In this document: positions 15,767-23,925 of the stretch, in pieces | How the letters are laid out: each line of letters opens with the position of its first letter | Position numbering within the stretch: the stretch's first letter is position 1 | NCBI RefSeq assembly: GCF_015694725.1 | Contig: NZ_JADQDQ010000021.1 | Coordinates: forward strand, 1 to 33,588 | Reading direction: 5' to 3' | DNA length: 33,588 nt | Origin: Hymenobacter jeongseonensis | Lineage (GTDB): Bacteria > Bacteroidota > Bacteroidia > Cytophagales > Hymenobacteraceae | Position numbers and translations under genes: made by a program | The notes under the pieces: generated by a model | What the model was told of the DNA's origin: nothing | The model's input: only the letters and a program-made list of their open reading frames with translations | Databases searched by the model: none

Positions 15767-16114
15767 CTATCTGGTGGGAAGTTTACGTTTCACCCGTTCT
15801 GGTTCCGGTAGCGGCTTGTCTGCATCGGGATGAGCCACAAAGTATTCCTGCAAGGCCGCATCTATAATAGAGCTCATATCGCGGCGGTCCCAAAATGCCA
15901 ATCTATGCAACTGCACGTAGGTTGAAGTTGGAAGTGTATTGGTAAACCGGGTTTTGCTCGTTAATTCTGAATTGGGCACAACAACTGGCGACCCAGGCAA
16001 CGGGGAAGTGGAGACTGGGGCAAATAGCAAGTCATCAACGGAACCCTTGGGTATTGCCGCGGCTGGTTGCGACACCAGAGCAGCGAGGCCAAATTTAGAA
16101 GAGGGCTTTTTCAT
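15767..16114 (-). CDS. Ribbon-helix-helix partition protein (ParB/ParG-like)
   Basis: A 115-residue protein, the second gene after parA on the same strand. Residues 1-54 are Pro/Ser-rich and probably flexible. Residues about 56-94 fit a ribbon-helix-helix fold: strand RFTNTLP, helix STYVQLHRLAFWDRRD and helix MSSIIDAALQEYFVAHP. The basic tail ends in RVKRKLPTR. Small RHH proteins next to a ParA without an N-terminal DNA-binding domain act as centromere-binding adaptors that bind parS, stimulate the ParA ATPase and repress the operon (known for ParG and Omega). The 81-base gap to parA and the palindrome upstream of parA hold its likely sites. The exact family was not recognised; the assignment rests on fold pattern and position. 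Confidence 0.72.
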   Translation of the reverse strand: MKKPSSKFGLAALVSQPAAAIPKGSVDDLLFAPVSTSPLPGSPVVVPNSELTSKTRFTNTLPTSTYVQLHRLAFWDRRDMSSIIDAALQEYFVAHPDADKPLPEPERVKRKLPTR

Positions 16115-16144
16115 TGCCTTGACTTATAATGGTTTGTAAATAAA

Positions 16145-16194
16145 TATGCATTGACCATATGATGTGTATTATATGCATTATGCATACTGTGCAT
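16145..16194. repeat. ATGCAT-rich candidate partition site between parA and the RHH gene
   Basis: This AT-rich spacer holds several ATGCAT words. At 16180-16194 it contains ATGCATACTGTGCAT, which shares the exact 11-base run ATGCATACTGT with the centre of the palindrome upstream of parA (17041-17057). Shared motifs on both sides of parA are what a centromere-binding protein would need. Confidence 0.5.
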
Positions 16195-16195
16195 A

Positions 16196-16975
16196 TCATG
16201 TGGTGCATGCAGCTAATCTTTCCAGAATTTCGGTGGTTAGGTTTTCGTAATCCTCAAAGGCATTGCTGCTAGGTGCGTATTCCTGCAAACTCTGGCGGTT
16301 AACCTGGGCTTCAGCCAATGCCACATTTTCCCGAATAGTTGTCTGCATGAGCAATGGACCTAGTGTCTCATGTTGCCGTAGCATATCCACAAACTCGTGA
16401 TGCAGGCGCTTACGGTATGTAGAAGAGTACCGCGTCAGGAAGAGGCCCCCGACTTGCAAGTTGGGATTGAAACTCTTTTTTACTCGAGCTACCACGTCGA
16501 GCAATGAAGTAAGGCCTTCGTAACTGAGATATTCCGGATGCACGGGAATAAAGGTGGCGGTCGAAGCAGTGAGCGCCGCGGCAGCAAGTGGCGAATGTGG
16601 GGAAGGACTGGTATCGAAAATTACGTAGTCCATCTTCCCTTCAAGCCCATCCAGGGCGCTCTTTAGCACCATGATGTAGTCCATCTGAGTACCAAGTACC
16701 TTTTCAGCTGCCACGATGGCTTCGGTGGCCTGTACCAGCCACAACTGAGAGCCTACTGGTTGCATGACTTGCGCCAGGGTTGCCTCGCCATTAGCGACCA
16801 GTCCTATATGCTTATCGATTGGCAACTGCGGAAGTATAAGCGATAGATTACGCTGCGGATCGCAGTCCACTAGGAGTGTACGACACCCCCGATTGGCTAG
16901 CGCATGTGCTATCGCCCAAGCCGAAGTGGTTTTGCCTACGCCACCCTTTCGGTTGGCAATTGTGAGTACTTGCAT
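16196..16975 (-). CDS. parA: ParA-family plasmid partition ATPase
   Basis: A 259-residue P-loop ATPase. The deviant Walker A motif is at residues 9-17 (RKGGVGKTT with signature Lys10 and catalytic Lys15). The A' motif LLVDCDPQ has Asp37 and Asp39, and Walker B is YVIFDTSPSPHSPL near residue 115. The length and the lack of an N-terminal helix-turn-helix place it with small type Ib ParA proteins, which rely on a separate small protein to bind the centromere and repress the operon. ATP-bound dimers bind the nucleoid nonspecifically and move plasmid copies. The ATG at 16975 begins directly at the MQVLTIANRKGG core; the longer frame to 17095 is an artefact of the upstream palindrome. The RHH gene follows after 81 bases. 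Confidence 0.92.
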   Translation of the reverse strand: MQVLTIANRKGGVGKTTSAWAIAHALANRGCRTLLVDCDPQRNLSLILPQLPIDKHIGLVANGEATLAQVMQPVGSQLWLVQATEAIVAAEKVLGTQMDYIMVLKSALDGLEGKMDYVIFDTSPSPHSPLAAAALTASTATFIPVHPEYLSYEGLTSLLDVVARVKKSFNPNLQVGGLFLTRYSSTYRKRLHHEFVDMLRQHETLGPLLMQTTIRENVALAEAQVNRQSLQEYAPSSNAFEDYENLTTEILERLAACTT

Positions 16976-16996
16976 GAATTGCGGGAATGGTCGAGT

Positions 16997-17027
16997 CAAA
17001 TGTCGGGAATACTGTCTGCATGTGCAA
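16997..17027 (-). promoter_or_regulatory. parA promoter
   Basis: On the minus strand, TTG (17025-17027) and GACATTTG (16997-17004, one mismatch to TAnnTTTG) are separated by 20 bases, matching the Bacteroidota -33/-7 spacing. The -33 element lies inside the left arm of the 71-bp palindrome, so a protein bound there would block transcription. Confidence 0.6.
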
Positions 17028-17084
17028 CATGGTATTCTCCATGCATACTGTATGCATGGAGAATACCATGTTGCACATGCAGAC
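17014..17084. repeat. 71-bp perfect palindrome upstream of parA
   Basis: The left arm (17014-17047) and right arm (17051-17084) are perfect 34-base reverse complements around CTG. The arms carry repeated ATG words (GCATG, CATGG, ATGCAT). It overlaps the parA -33 element, and its centre shares ATGCATACTGT with the parA-RHH spacer. It is probably the partition operator and centromere; a cruciform or terminator role is less likely because no T-run follows. Confidence 0.75.
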
Positions 17085-17911
17085 TGGCATTGCAACTTTA
17101 AACAGGGCCGCAGGCCGAATTGGTAATAGTTCTGGTGTTAGCGGCTATTCAGGGATTGCGTGTTATGGCTGTGCGTCACCAATAACCCCATGAAGAGCAA
17201 GAATTCATGGCAACTGCCTTTCCTGCTAATAGCTGGAGGTTGCTCAAAAGGAAGTTTATCAACTAAGTCAATTTAACATAAAACGGCTTATATGCGCCCA
17301 GAATCAGTCGCATTGGGGCATTTGCCGGGCCGGTCACAGAGGGACTACTAGTCGATAGGGGAGGAGCGGGGCCGGCCTGGCTAACGCATTGCTGGGAGGG
17401 GAAGACGTACCGTTGGTCTGGTGTGCCGCTTCGGATGGGGCTTGTCAAGCAGGTAGCGGCAGCCGATAAGTAGGGACAGGCGCCTTAAGCTAATTTTCAA
17501 TCACTTGTGATTACAGTTGATTGAAAATGAACTGCCTTAGGCAGAATTGAGGGCTCCAAAGGCTGCTGTTCGGCCGAAGAGATTGGGGAAACCGGCAGAG
17601 GCCCTCGGTTCCAAGGCACCGTATAAACCAGAGCGGGGAGCGGCGGCGACGGGGTCGGTGACGGCTCCAAAATTGGCAGCGCTGGCGTGTTATGGCCCTT
17701 GCTCTGGGCGGTAAGAATGCTCTTTGCTCAAGCGACAACGGGATAGCCGGTTCGGCAGAGTAAGGGCGTGGCCCGTAGGGCTAACAACGGCTGAAAATGA
17801 TTATTTTTTATAGATTATACTTATTCTTACATTTTATCATGCGGCCGCCCTTATATTAGGTTATTCTATTGCCTGCCTGGTGATTAGCCTGACTTTTTAT
17901 TCCGTACGCGT
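17085..17911. other. Gene-poor region between the partition module and the repeat protein
   Basis: About 830 bases with no convincing full-length gene. It contains nested small palindromes between 17493 and 17545: attttcaatca (17493-17503) with tgattgaaaat (17518-17528), the inner aatcacttgtgatt, and ctgccttaggcag right after. Minus-strand frames at 17263-17448 and 17511-17738 have no family features. The last 100 bases are AT-rich and probably carry the promoter of the following gene, though no good TAnnTTTG box was seen. Confidence 0.45.
17190..17276 (+). pseudogene. Short lipoprotein-leader fragment
   Basis: A 28-codon frame from ATG to TAA reads as a lipoprotein signal peptide: basic start MKSKNSW, a hydrophobic core, and a lipobox-like LIAGGC followed by Ser-Lys. 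It stops ten residues after the cysteine. It may be the 5' remnant of a lost lipoprotein gene, or chance. Nothing downstream in any frame continues it recognisably. Confidence 0.22.
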
Positions 17912-20900
17912 ATGCTTCCTACCCTGTCCTTTTCGCTGTTTACGCTTCCCCACTTGAGGGGGAGAGCCCTGTGGCCTACTGCCTGGTGGCTGCTGACCGC
18001 GTCGCTGGTGGCGCTGGCATCGTTTGGCGCTTCGGCGCAGCAGCGGCCCCGGACAACCCAGGCAACTCCCACCGCGCAACCCCTGAGCGGAGCGCTGAAC
18101 CCGGATGGGACGCTGCGCCCGGGGGCCTCGGGCTCGTTTGACCCTGCGGGCTACCGGATGGTGACGGCGTCGAATGGGCAACCGGCGTTTCGGCCGGCTT
18201 CACTCAACGGCGCAGGAGATGAGAACTGGCAGGGCGGGTTCTCCGACGGGGTTATGGGCGGCAGCATTCTAGCGCTAGCCGTCTCGGGCACGAACGTATA
18301 CGTAGGCGGCACCTTCACCACTGCGGGCGGGGTAGCGGCCAACAAGGTAGCCAAGTGGAACGGCACGGCGTGGAGTGCGCTGGGCACGGGCCTCAACAGC
18401 ACCGTCCTAGCGCTGGCCGTCTCGGGCCCGGACGTGTACGTGGGCGGCGGCTTTACCACCGCGGGCGGGGTAGCGGCCAACTACGTAGCCAAATGGAACG
18501 GCACGGCGTGGAGTGCGCTGGGCCCGGGCCTCAACAGCACCGTCTCCGCGCTGGCCGTCTCGAATACGAACGTGTACGTGGGCGGCCAGTTCACCAGCGC
18601 CGGCGGGGTGGCAGCCAACTACATAGCGAAGTGGAACGGCACGGCGTGGAGCGCGCTGGGCACGGGCCTCAACGAGCGTGTCTACGCGCTGGCCGTCTCG
18701 GGCACGGACGTGTACGTGGGCGGCGGCTTTACCACCGCCGGCGGGGTAGTGGCCAACAACGTGGCCAGGTGGAACGGCACGGCGTGGAGCGCGCTGGGCA
18801 CGGGCCTCAACAGCACCGTCCTAGCGCTGGCCGTCTCGGGCACGAACGTGTACGCAGGTGGTAACTTCACCACCGCGGGCGGGGTAGTGGCCAACTACAT
18901 AGCGAAGTGGAACGGCACGGCGTGGAGTGCGCTGGGCCCGGGCCTCAACATCCCCGTCCTAGCGCTGGCCGTCTCGGGTACGGACGTGTACGTGGGCAGC
19001 AGTTTCACCACCGCGGGCGGGGTATTGGCCAACAACGTGGCCAGGTGGAACGGCACGGCCTGGTCAGCGCTGGGTACGGGGCTTGGCAACACCGTTCAAG
19101 CGCTAGCCGTCTCGGGTACGGACGTGTACGCAGGTGGTAACTTCACCACCGCGGGCGGGGTAGTGGCCAACAACGTGGCCAGGTGGAACGGCACGGCCTG
19201 GTCAGCGCTGGGCACGGGCACGGGGCTCAACGGCCCCGTCAATGCACTGGCTGTCTCGGGCACGGACGTATATGTGGGTGGCAATTTCACCTCAGCCGGT
19301 GGGGTGACGGCTAACAAGGTGGCCAAGTGGAACGGCACGGCCTGGAGCGCGCTGGGCACGGGCTTCACGGGACAGGTCAACGCGCTGGCTGTGTCGGGCA
19401 CGAACGTGTACGTGGGCGGCTTCTTCACCTCAGCCGGCGGGGTGGCGGCCAACTACGTGGCTAAATGGAACGGCACGGCGTGGAGCGCGCTGGGAGCGGG
19501 CCTCAACGGCCGGGTCTCCGCGCTGGCCGTCTCGGGCCCGGACGTGTACGCGGGCGGCGGCTTTACCACCGCCGGCGGGGTGGCGGCCAACTACGTGGCC
19601 AAGTGGAACGGCACGGCGTGGAACGCGTTGGGAACGGGCCCGGGCCTCAACAGCACCGTCTCCACGCTGGCCGTCTCAGGAACGGACGTGTACGTGGGCG
19701 GCGGCTTTACCACCGCCGACGGGTTAGCGGTCAACTACGTGGCCAAGTGGAACGGCACGGCGTGGTCAGCGCTGGGCACGGGGCTTAACAACGGCGTCAA
19801 TGCACTGGCCGTCTCGGGCCCGGACGTGTACGTGGGCGGTGGCTTCACCGCCGCCGGCGGGGTGGCGGCCAACTACGTAGCCAAGTGGAACGGCACGGCG
19901 TGGTCAGCGCTGGGCACGGGCCTCAGCTTCCCAGCCTCCGCGGTGGCCATCTTGGGCCCGGATGTGTACGTGGGCGGCGGCTTTACCAACGCCGGCGGGG
20001 TGACGGCCCGCCGTATCGCCAAGTGGAACGGCAACGCGTGGAGTGCGCTGGGCACGGGCCTCAACAACCAAGTCAATGCGCTGGCCGCGATGAACAGCAA
20101 AGTGTATGCGGGCGGTTTCTTCAGTGCTACTGGGGATGACTCCCAAGGGAGTGCTTACTTCGGGGTTTTTTTGCCGCCGCCACCGCCCGCCCTTACGAGC
20201 TTCACGCCCACTTCGGGTTTTGCCGGCACCGTGGTGACGCTGACGGGCACGAACCTGACCGGAGCCACCAGCGTGCGGTTCAATGGCACGGCCGCCACGC
20301 CGTTCACGGTGGTGTCGGCCACGCGGATTACGGCCACCCTGCCGGCGGGCGCCACCACGGGGACCGTGAGCGTTACTGCATCCGGCGGCACGGCCACGAG
20401 CACGGGCGTCTTTACGGTGCTGGCGGCTCCCACCATTACCGGGTTCTCGCCCGCGAGCGGCTCCGTGGGGGCGAGCATTGCCATCGGCGGCACTCACCTG
20501 AGTGGGGCCACCGCGCTAAGCTTCAACAACGTCGCTTGTCCAGCGGGCACCTTCGCGGTGAACTCGGCCAACCAGATTACGGCGACCGTACCGGCGGGGG
20601 CTTCTACCGGCACTATTCGGGTGACGACGCCCGGCGGTACGGCGACCAGCACGGGCACCTTCACGGTGGTAGGGGGACCGACCATTACGAGTCTTTCGCC
20701 CACCAGCGGACCGGCGGGGACGCTGGTGATCCTGACCGGCACCAACTTTACCAACGTGCAACGGGTGCGGATGGGGGCACGGGCAGTCGCCTACACGGTG
20801 CTTTCGGCGACGAGTTTGCGCGTGACGGTGCCGGTGGGGGTCTTCGCGAATGCCTTTACCGTGACGACGGCGTACGGCTCGGCGACGTCGGCTGTGTTTA

Positions 20901-22543
20901 CGCCGACGGGTACGCTCAACCTCGTGGCCGACTCCGTAGTGGCGATTCCGACCAGGCAGGTAGTGATTCCCGTGCGGGTGGGGGGCTTTCAGAGTCTGAT
21001 TGGCCTACAGGGCAACCTCACGTGGGGCCCCGGGCTGACGTACGCGGGGGTAGAGCAGCTGAACCCCGCGCTGGGACTGGCGGCGGCCAACTTCGGCACC
21101 GCGCAAACGGCGACGAACACGCTCTACTTTGCCTGGAACCAGGCCAACAACACGGCCACGAGCCTGCCCGATAACACGGTGCTGTTTGCGCTCCGGTTCG
21201 ACGTGGCGGCCACGGTGCCGCCGGGCGGGTCGGTGCCGGTGAACCTGCCCCCCGAGCAGACGCCGTTTGAGGCGGTGCGGTCGGACTTTACCGTGTTCCC
21301 CACCTACCCCGTGGCGGGCAAGGCCCAGGTATTGCTCGCGGCCCTTAGCGGGAGCGTTCATACCCGAACCGGCGCGGGGGTGCCCAACGCGACGCTGGCG
21401 ATTGCCGGGCCGGGCTTTGCCCCCAATCAAGTAACTCCTGTGAACGGCAGCTTCGGCTTTCCGGCCCTGGTGGGCACGGCCAGCTACGCCCTGCGCCCGA
21501 GCAAGACGTCCGAGCAGACGCCGACCAACGGGGTGACGGTCTCGGACATCGCCCTGGTGCAGCGCCACATCCTGACCACGGCGCTGCTGGGCGACGCGTA
21601 CCGCTTCTTCGCGGCGGACGTGAACCGCGACAACGCGGTGACGGTGGCGGACGTGGCCCTGATCCGGGACCTGATCCTGCGCACGCGTTCCAGCTTCCCG
21701 AAGGGGCGCCTGTGGACGTTTGTGCGGTCGAACCAAACGTTTGCCAACGCGAACGCCCCCGGGGCACCGGACACGGCCCGCACGTACACCAATTTGGCGC
21801 TGGTGAACGTGGGACAGGATTTCGTGGCCTGCAAGCTGGGCGACGTGAACGATACCTGGAACGCCGCCCTCCCGCGGCCGGCCCAGCCGGCCGCGCCGCT
21901 CACGCTGACCGTGGGCTCGGGCACGGTGGCCCCGGGGGGGCGCCTGGCGCTCCCCATCACGATGGGGGGGATGGCCGCGGGGGCGGTGCAGTTCACGGTC
22001 AGCTGGCCGGCGGAGGCCTTGCGCTTGCGCCGCGCAACGACCGGTACGGCCGGCGTATCGCTCGGCGTGGCCGATTCGGTGGCCGGCACCCTGACGGTGG
22101 TGGCGGTGGACCCGGCGGGCGCAGCCCTCGCCGCGGGCACCACGCTGGTGACGCTGGAAGTGGAGGCCCGGGACCCGCAGGGCGTCACGGCGCAGGTGGC
22201 GATCACCAGCGCCGTGACGCCGGCCCTCGCCTACACCCACCCGGACCTGGCCCCCCTGGCGTTGACGACCCAGGCCGGTGTGGTCCGCGTGGGCGCTCCC
22301 ACGAGCACGTCGGCGCTGACGACCGGGCAGGTCCTGGGGCTGTGGCCGAACCCGGCGCACGAAACGGTGCGCCTGGCGGGGCCGGCCCGCACGGCCGTTC
22401 TGGTGGTGAATGCGCTCGGGCAGGTGGTGCGCCGGACCCGCCTGGATTCGGCGGGCGCCGTCACGCTTAACGTTCGAGGCTTGGCCCCGGGCGTGTACGG
22501 GGTGCGGGCCGGGACCGCGGTGCGCCGGCTGGTGGTGGAGTAA
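17912..22543 (+). CDS. Giant T9SS-exported repeat protein with beta-propeller blades, TIG, cohesin-like and dockerin-like modules
   Basis: A 1543-residue surface protein. The signal peptide (1 to about 43) ends in GASAQ. Residues about 118-750 are 14 tandem 46-residue repeats of the type ALAVSGTDVYVGGGFTTAGG then VAANYVAKWNGTAWSALGTGLN; 13 are full and the last has decayed. They should fold as propeller blades. Three IPT/TIG domains follow (about 757-1005). Next come a cohesin-like beta-sandwich (about 1000-1140) and a carboxypeptidase-regulatory-like strand set. A dockerin-like pair of calcium loops (about 1205-1260) includes FAADVNRDNAVTVADVALIRDLIL. A second cohesin-like sandwich lies at about 1328-1460, and a T9SS type A sorting domain ends the protein (LWPNPAHETV...VNALGQVVRR...LAPGVYGVRAG). 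The ATG at 17912 gives a normal signal peptide. A hairpin terminator follows. The ligand and function are unknown. Confidence 0.88.
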   Translation: MLPTLSFSLFTLPHLRGRALWPTAWWLLTASLVALASFGASAQQRPRTTQATPTAQPLSGALNPDGTLRPGASGSFDPAGYRMVTASNGQPAFRPASLNGAGDENWQGGFSDGVMGGSILALAVSGTNVYVGGTFTTAGGVAANKVAKWNGTAWSALGTGLNSTVLALAVSGPDVYVGGGFTTAGGVAANYVAKWNGTAWSALGPGLNSTVSALAVSNTNVYVGGQFTSAGGVAANYIAKWNGTAWSALGTGLNERVYALAVSGTDVYVGGGFTTAGGVVANNVARWNGTAWSALGTGLNSTVLALAVSGTNVYAGGNFTTAGGVVANYIAKWNGTAWSALGPGLNIPVLALAVSGTDVYVGSSFTTAGGVLANNVARWNGTAWSALGTGLGNTVQALAVSGTDVYAGGNFTTAGGVVANNVARWNGTAWSALGTGTGLNGPVNALAVSGTDVYVGGNFTSAGGVTANKVAKWNGTAWSALGTGFTGQVNALAVSGTNVYVGGFFTSAGGVAANYVAKWNGTAWSALGAGLNGRVSALAVSGPDVYAGGGFTTAGGVAANYVAKWNGTAWNALGTGPGLNSTVSTLAVSGTDVYVGGGFTTADGLAVNYVAKWNGTAWSALGTGLNNGVNALAVSGPDVYVGGGFTAAGGVAANYVAKWNGTAWSALGTGLSFPASAVAILGPDVYVGGGFTNAGGVTARRIAKWNGNAWSALGTGLNNQVNALAAMNSKVYAGGFFSATGDDSQGSAYFGVFLPPPPPALTSFTPTSGFAGTVVTLTGTNLTGATSVRFNGTAATPFTVVSATRITATLPAGATTGTVSVTASGGTATSTGVFTVLAAPTITGFSPASGSVGASIAIGGTHLSGATALSFNNVACPAGTFAVNSANQITATVPAGASTGTIRVTTPGGTATSTGTFTVVGGPTITSLSPTSGPAGTLVILTGTNFTNVQRVRMGARAVAYTVLSATSLRVTVPVGVFANAFTVTTAYGSATSAVFTPTGTLNLVADSVVAIPTRQVVIPVRVGGFQSLIGLQGNLTWGPGLTYAGVEQLNPALGLAAANFGTAQTATNTLYFAWNQANNTATSLPDNTVLFALRFDVAATVPPGGSVPVNLPPEQTPFEAVRSDFTVFPTYPVAGKAQVLLAALSGSVHTRTGAGVPNATLAIAGPGFAPNQVTPVNGSFGFPALVGTASYALRPSKTSEQTPTNGVTVSDIALVQRHILTTALLGDAYRFFAADVNRDNAVTVADVALIRDLILRTRSSFPKGRLWTFVRSNQTFANANAPGAPDTARTYTNLALVNVGQDFVACKLGDVNDTWNAALPRPAQPAAPLTLTVGSGTVAPGGRLALPITMGGMAAGAVQFTVSWPAEALRLRRATTGTAGVSLGVADSVAGTLTVVAVDPAGAALAAGTTLVTLEVEARDPQGVTAQVAITSAVTPALAYTHPDLAPLALTTQAGVVRVGAPTSTSALTTGQVLGLWPNPAHETVRLAGPARTAVLVVNALGQVVRRTRLDSAGAVTLNVRGLAPGVYGVRAGTAVRRLVVE
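18268..20170 (+). repeat. Tandem 138-bp coding repeats (14 units)
   Basis: Fourteen head-to-tail units of 138 bp encode the 46-residue blades of the T9SS protein at 17912. Units are nearly identical in DNA as well as protein; long exact blocks such as GTGGAACGGCACGGCGTGGA recur in most copies. Two units carry two extra codons (GTGTGLN and GTGPGLN). The last unit has lost the WNGTAW block. Confidence 0.9.
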
Positions 22544-22570
22544 AAACGGATGAGATGGAAACAGGAAAGG

Positions 22571-22595
22571 CCTGTCGGGCTGACTGCCCGGCAGG
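22571..22595 (+). terminator. Terminator after the giant repeat protein
   Basis: The stem cctgtcgggc (22571-22580) / gcccggcagg (22586-22595) has one G-U pair and the loop tgact, and is followed by TTTTA. It lies 27 bases after the stop codon. Confidence 0.8.
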
Positions 22596-22599
22596 TTTT

Positions 22600-22975
22600 A
22601 ACCTCGACCGAGACTGCTTGACCTACCCAGAGCGCTGAGGTATTGCCATTGCGTCAAACCCGCATACTCCGAAAGGACCGTGCCTGGTGCAGAGTTCCTC
22701 GACGAGTGCTCCGACAGTGGGGGTGCAGAGAAGAGCTATGCCATCTAGGGTGCCTTGGCTTTTGTACCCTCGCGATGAGCAGGATAAGAATTAAGTGATA
22801 AATACATATATTGTAACTATTACCCGAGTAAGGAGATTGCAGCTGGCTAAAACGCTTGGCTCCTGTGTCTTTTTCTTACCCGAACTTGTGCCTAAGGGCC
22901 AACGTGAAATAAACTACACCAAGCGGATTGGTCACTTTACCTCTTTCACCACTTTAGGCGCTACGCCCCCGTTCC
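22600..22975. other. Intergenic region upstream of the lipoprotein gene
   Basis: About 375 bases. The stretch 22785-22830 is markedly AT-rich and probably holds the promoter of the lipoprotein gene, but no convincing TTG / TAnnTTTG pair is visible. A plus-strand frame that opens at 22795 runs into the lipoprotein gene in another frame and has no family features. Confidence 0.4.
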
Positions 22976-23662
22976 ATGAACACTTTATACCGAATTCTGC
23001 TCAGCGGCTTAACCTGCCTGGTGCTCTCTGCCGGCGGCTGCGACAAAGAGCCCGACGCCCCCGCCCCGACCTCCTGCCCCACCCCGCTGGCGTTTTCGGC
23101 CAGCATGGACGGGCAGGGCAGCATTTTGATATCCGGGGTCAGCGGCGGCACCGCGCCCTATTCCTACGCCGTGACCGATCAGAACTACCAGGCCAGCGAA
23201 GTTTTTGCCGGTCCCTACCCAGACGGCAGCTACGTCGTGTCGGTGCGCAGCGCGGGCGGGTGCTTCACGTCCCAACTCGTGAGCTTGACGCGCACGCTGC
23301 CCACCTCCGACTTGCAGTTGCTGACCAACGGCAGCAGCAAGAACTGGCGCGCGACCCGCGTCGTGGACCAAAACGGCACCACGGTCCAATCGTGCAACAG
23401 CACGCCCTTCACCATGACCTTCACCGCCAGCTACGCGGTGCGGCTGGCCCAGTACAGCGCTAACGGCGCCGGCGGGGCGTGCGTGCTGAATGAGAACAAC
23501 GCGACGTTCTTGCTGGGCAATGGGCGGCGGCTGACCGTGCGCGGCAAAGATTTCAACGGGAACTCCGTGGACGAGTATTATCAGATCACCCGCCTCGACG
23601 ACAAGAACCTCGAGTTGTCCGGCATCACCGACCCGGCCAAGCGCTTGGTGCTGGTGAACTGA
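22976..23662 (+). CDS. Lipoprotein with SprB-like repeat and lipocalin-like domain
   Basis: A 228-residue predicted lipoprotein. The signal peptide ends in LVLSAGGC, with Cys22 as the lipidated residue followed by DKEPD; charged residues after the cysteine may favour surface display, as reported for some Bacteroidota lipoproteins. Residues about 33-95 resemble a SprB-type Ig repeat (SGGTAPYSYAVTDQ...GPYPDGSYVVSVRSAGGC). Residues about 100-228 resemble a lipocalin-like domain (LLTNGSSKNWRATRVVDQNG...FLLGNGRRLTVRG...YYQITRLDDKNLELSG). The ligand is unknown. A hairpin terminator lies 134 bases after the stop. It is monocistronic by spacing. Confidence 0.75.
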   Translation: MNTLYRILLSGLTCLVLSAGGCDKEPDAPAPTSCPTPLAFSASMDGQGSILISGVSGGTAPYSYAVTDQNYQASEVFAGPYPDGSYVVSVRSAGGCFTSQLVSLTRTLPTSDLQLLTNGSSKNWRATRVVDQNGTTVQSCNSTPFTMTFTASYAVRLAQYSANGAGGACVLNENNATFLLGNGRRLTVRGKDFNGNSVDEYYQITRLDDKNLELSGITDPAKRLVLVN

Positions 23663-23795
23663 GCGCGGCCCACAACCTGGCCTTTAACCAATCCCATCGG
23701 TTCCCCAAACGCTCTTTCAGCTGAGTTGCCACGTTTAGCTTCGGACCGTTTAGAGGTACAAAATTTCTTCTTGTCACCGGGTGCCTCTATCAAAT

Positions 23796-23819
23796 ACAAT
23801 ACCAGATTGGGGGTATTGT
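23796..23819 (+). terminator. Terminator after the lipoprotein gene
   Basis: A perfect 8-bp stem (acaatacc 23796-23803, ggtattgt 23812-23819) has an 8-base loop and is followed by the T-rich stretch GTTTTGTTTC. It lies between the lipoprotein gene and the SBBP-repeat gene. Confidence 0.55.
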
Positions 23820-23925
23820 GTTTTGTTTCTTTCCCCGTTCCTTTGGGTCCTTTCAATCGACGCGAAAACCAGTTAAAAGGTGGTGGTTCCTCCGCTCGTT
23901 GGGCACCTTTCTTCCCACTTTCTAC

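Noticed and set aside
16848..17193. Cys/Met/His-rich small frames around the parA palindrome
   Set aside because: Their similar peptides come from the two palindrome arms read in different frames, not from real genes.
17263..17738. Two minus-strand frames of 61 and 75 codons
   Set aside because: No family features, biased composition, no promoter or ribosome-binding signal.
21005..22360. Long minus-strand open frame of 451 codons
   Set aside because: It is antisense to the cohesin/dockerin part of the giant T9SS protein, arginine-rich, with no domain resemblance.
22795..23463. Plus-strand frame of 222 codons
   Set aside because: It overlaps the SprB-repeat lipoprotein in another frame and becomes arginine/histidine-rich there.
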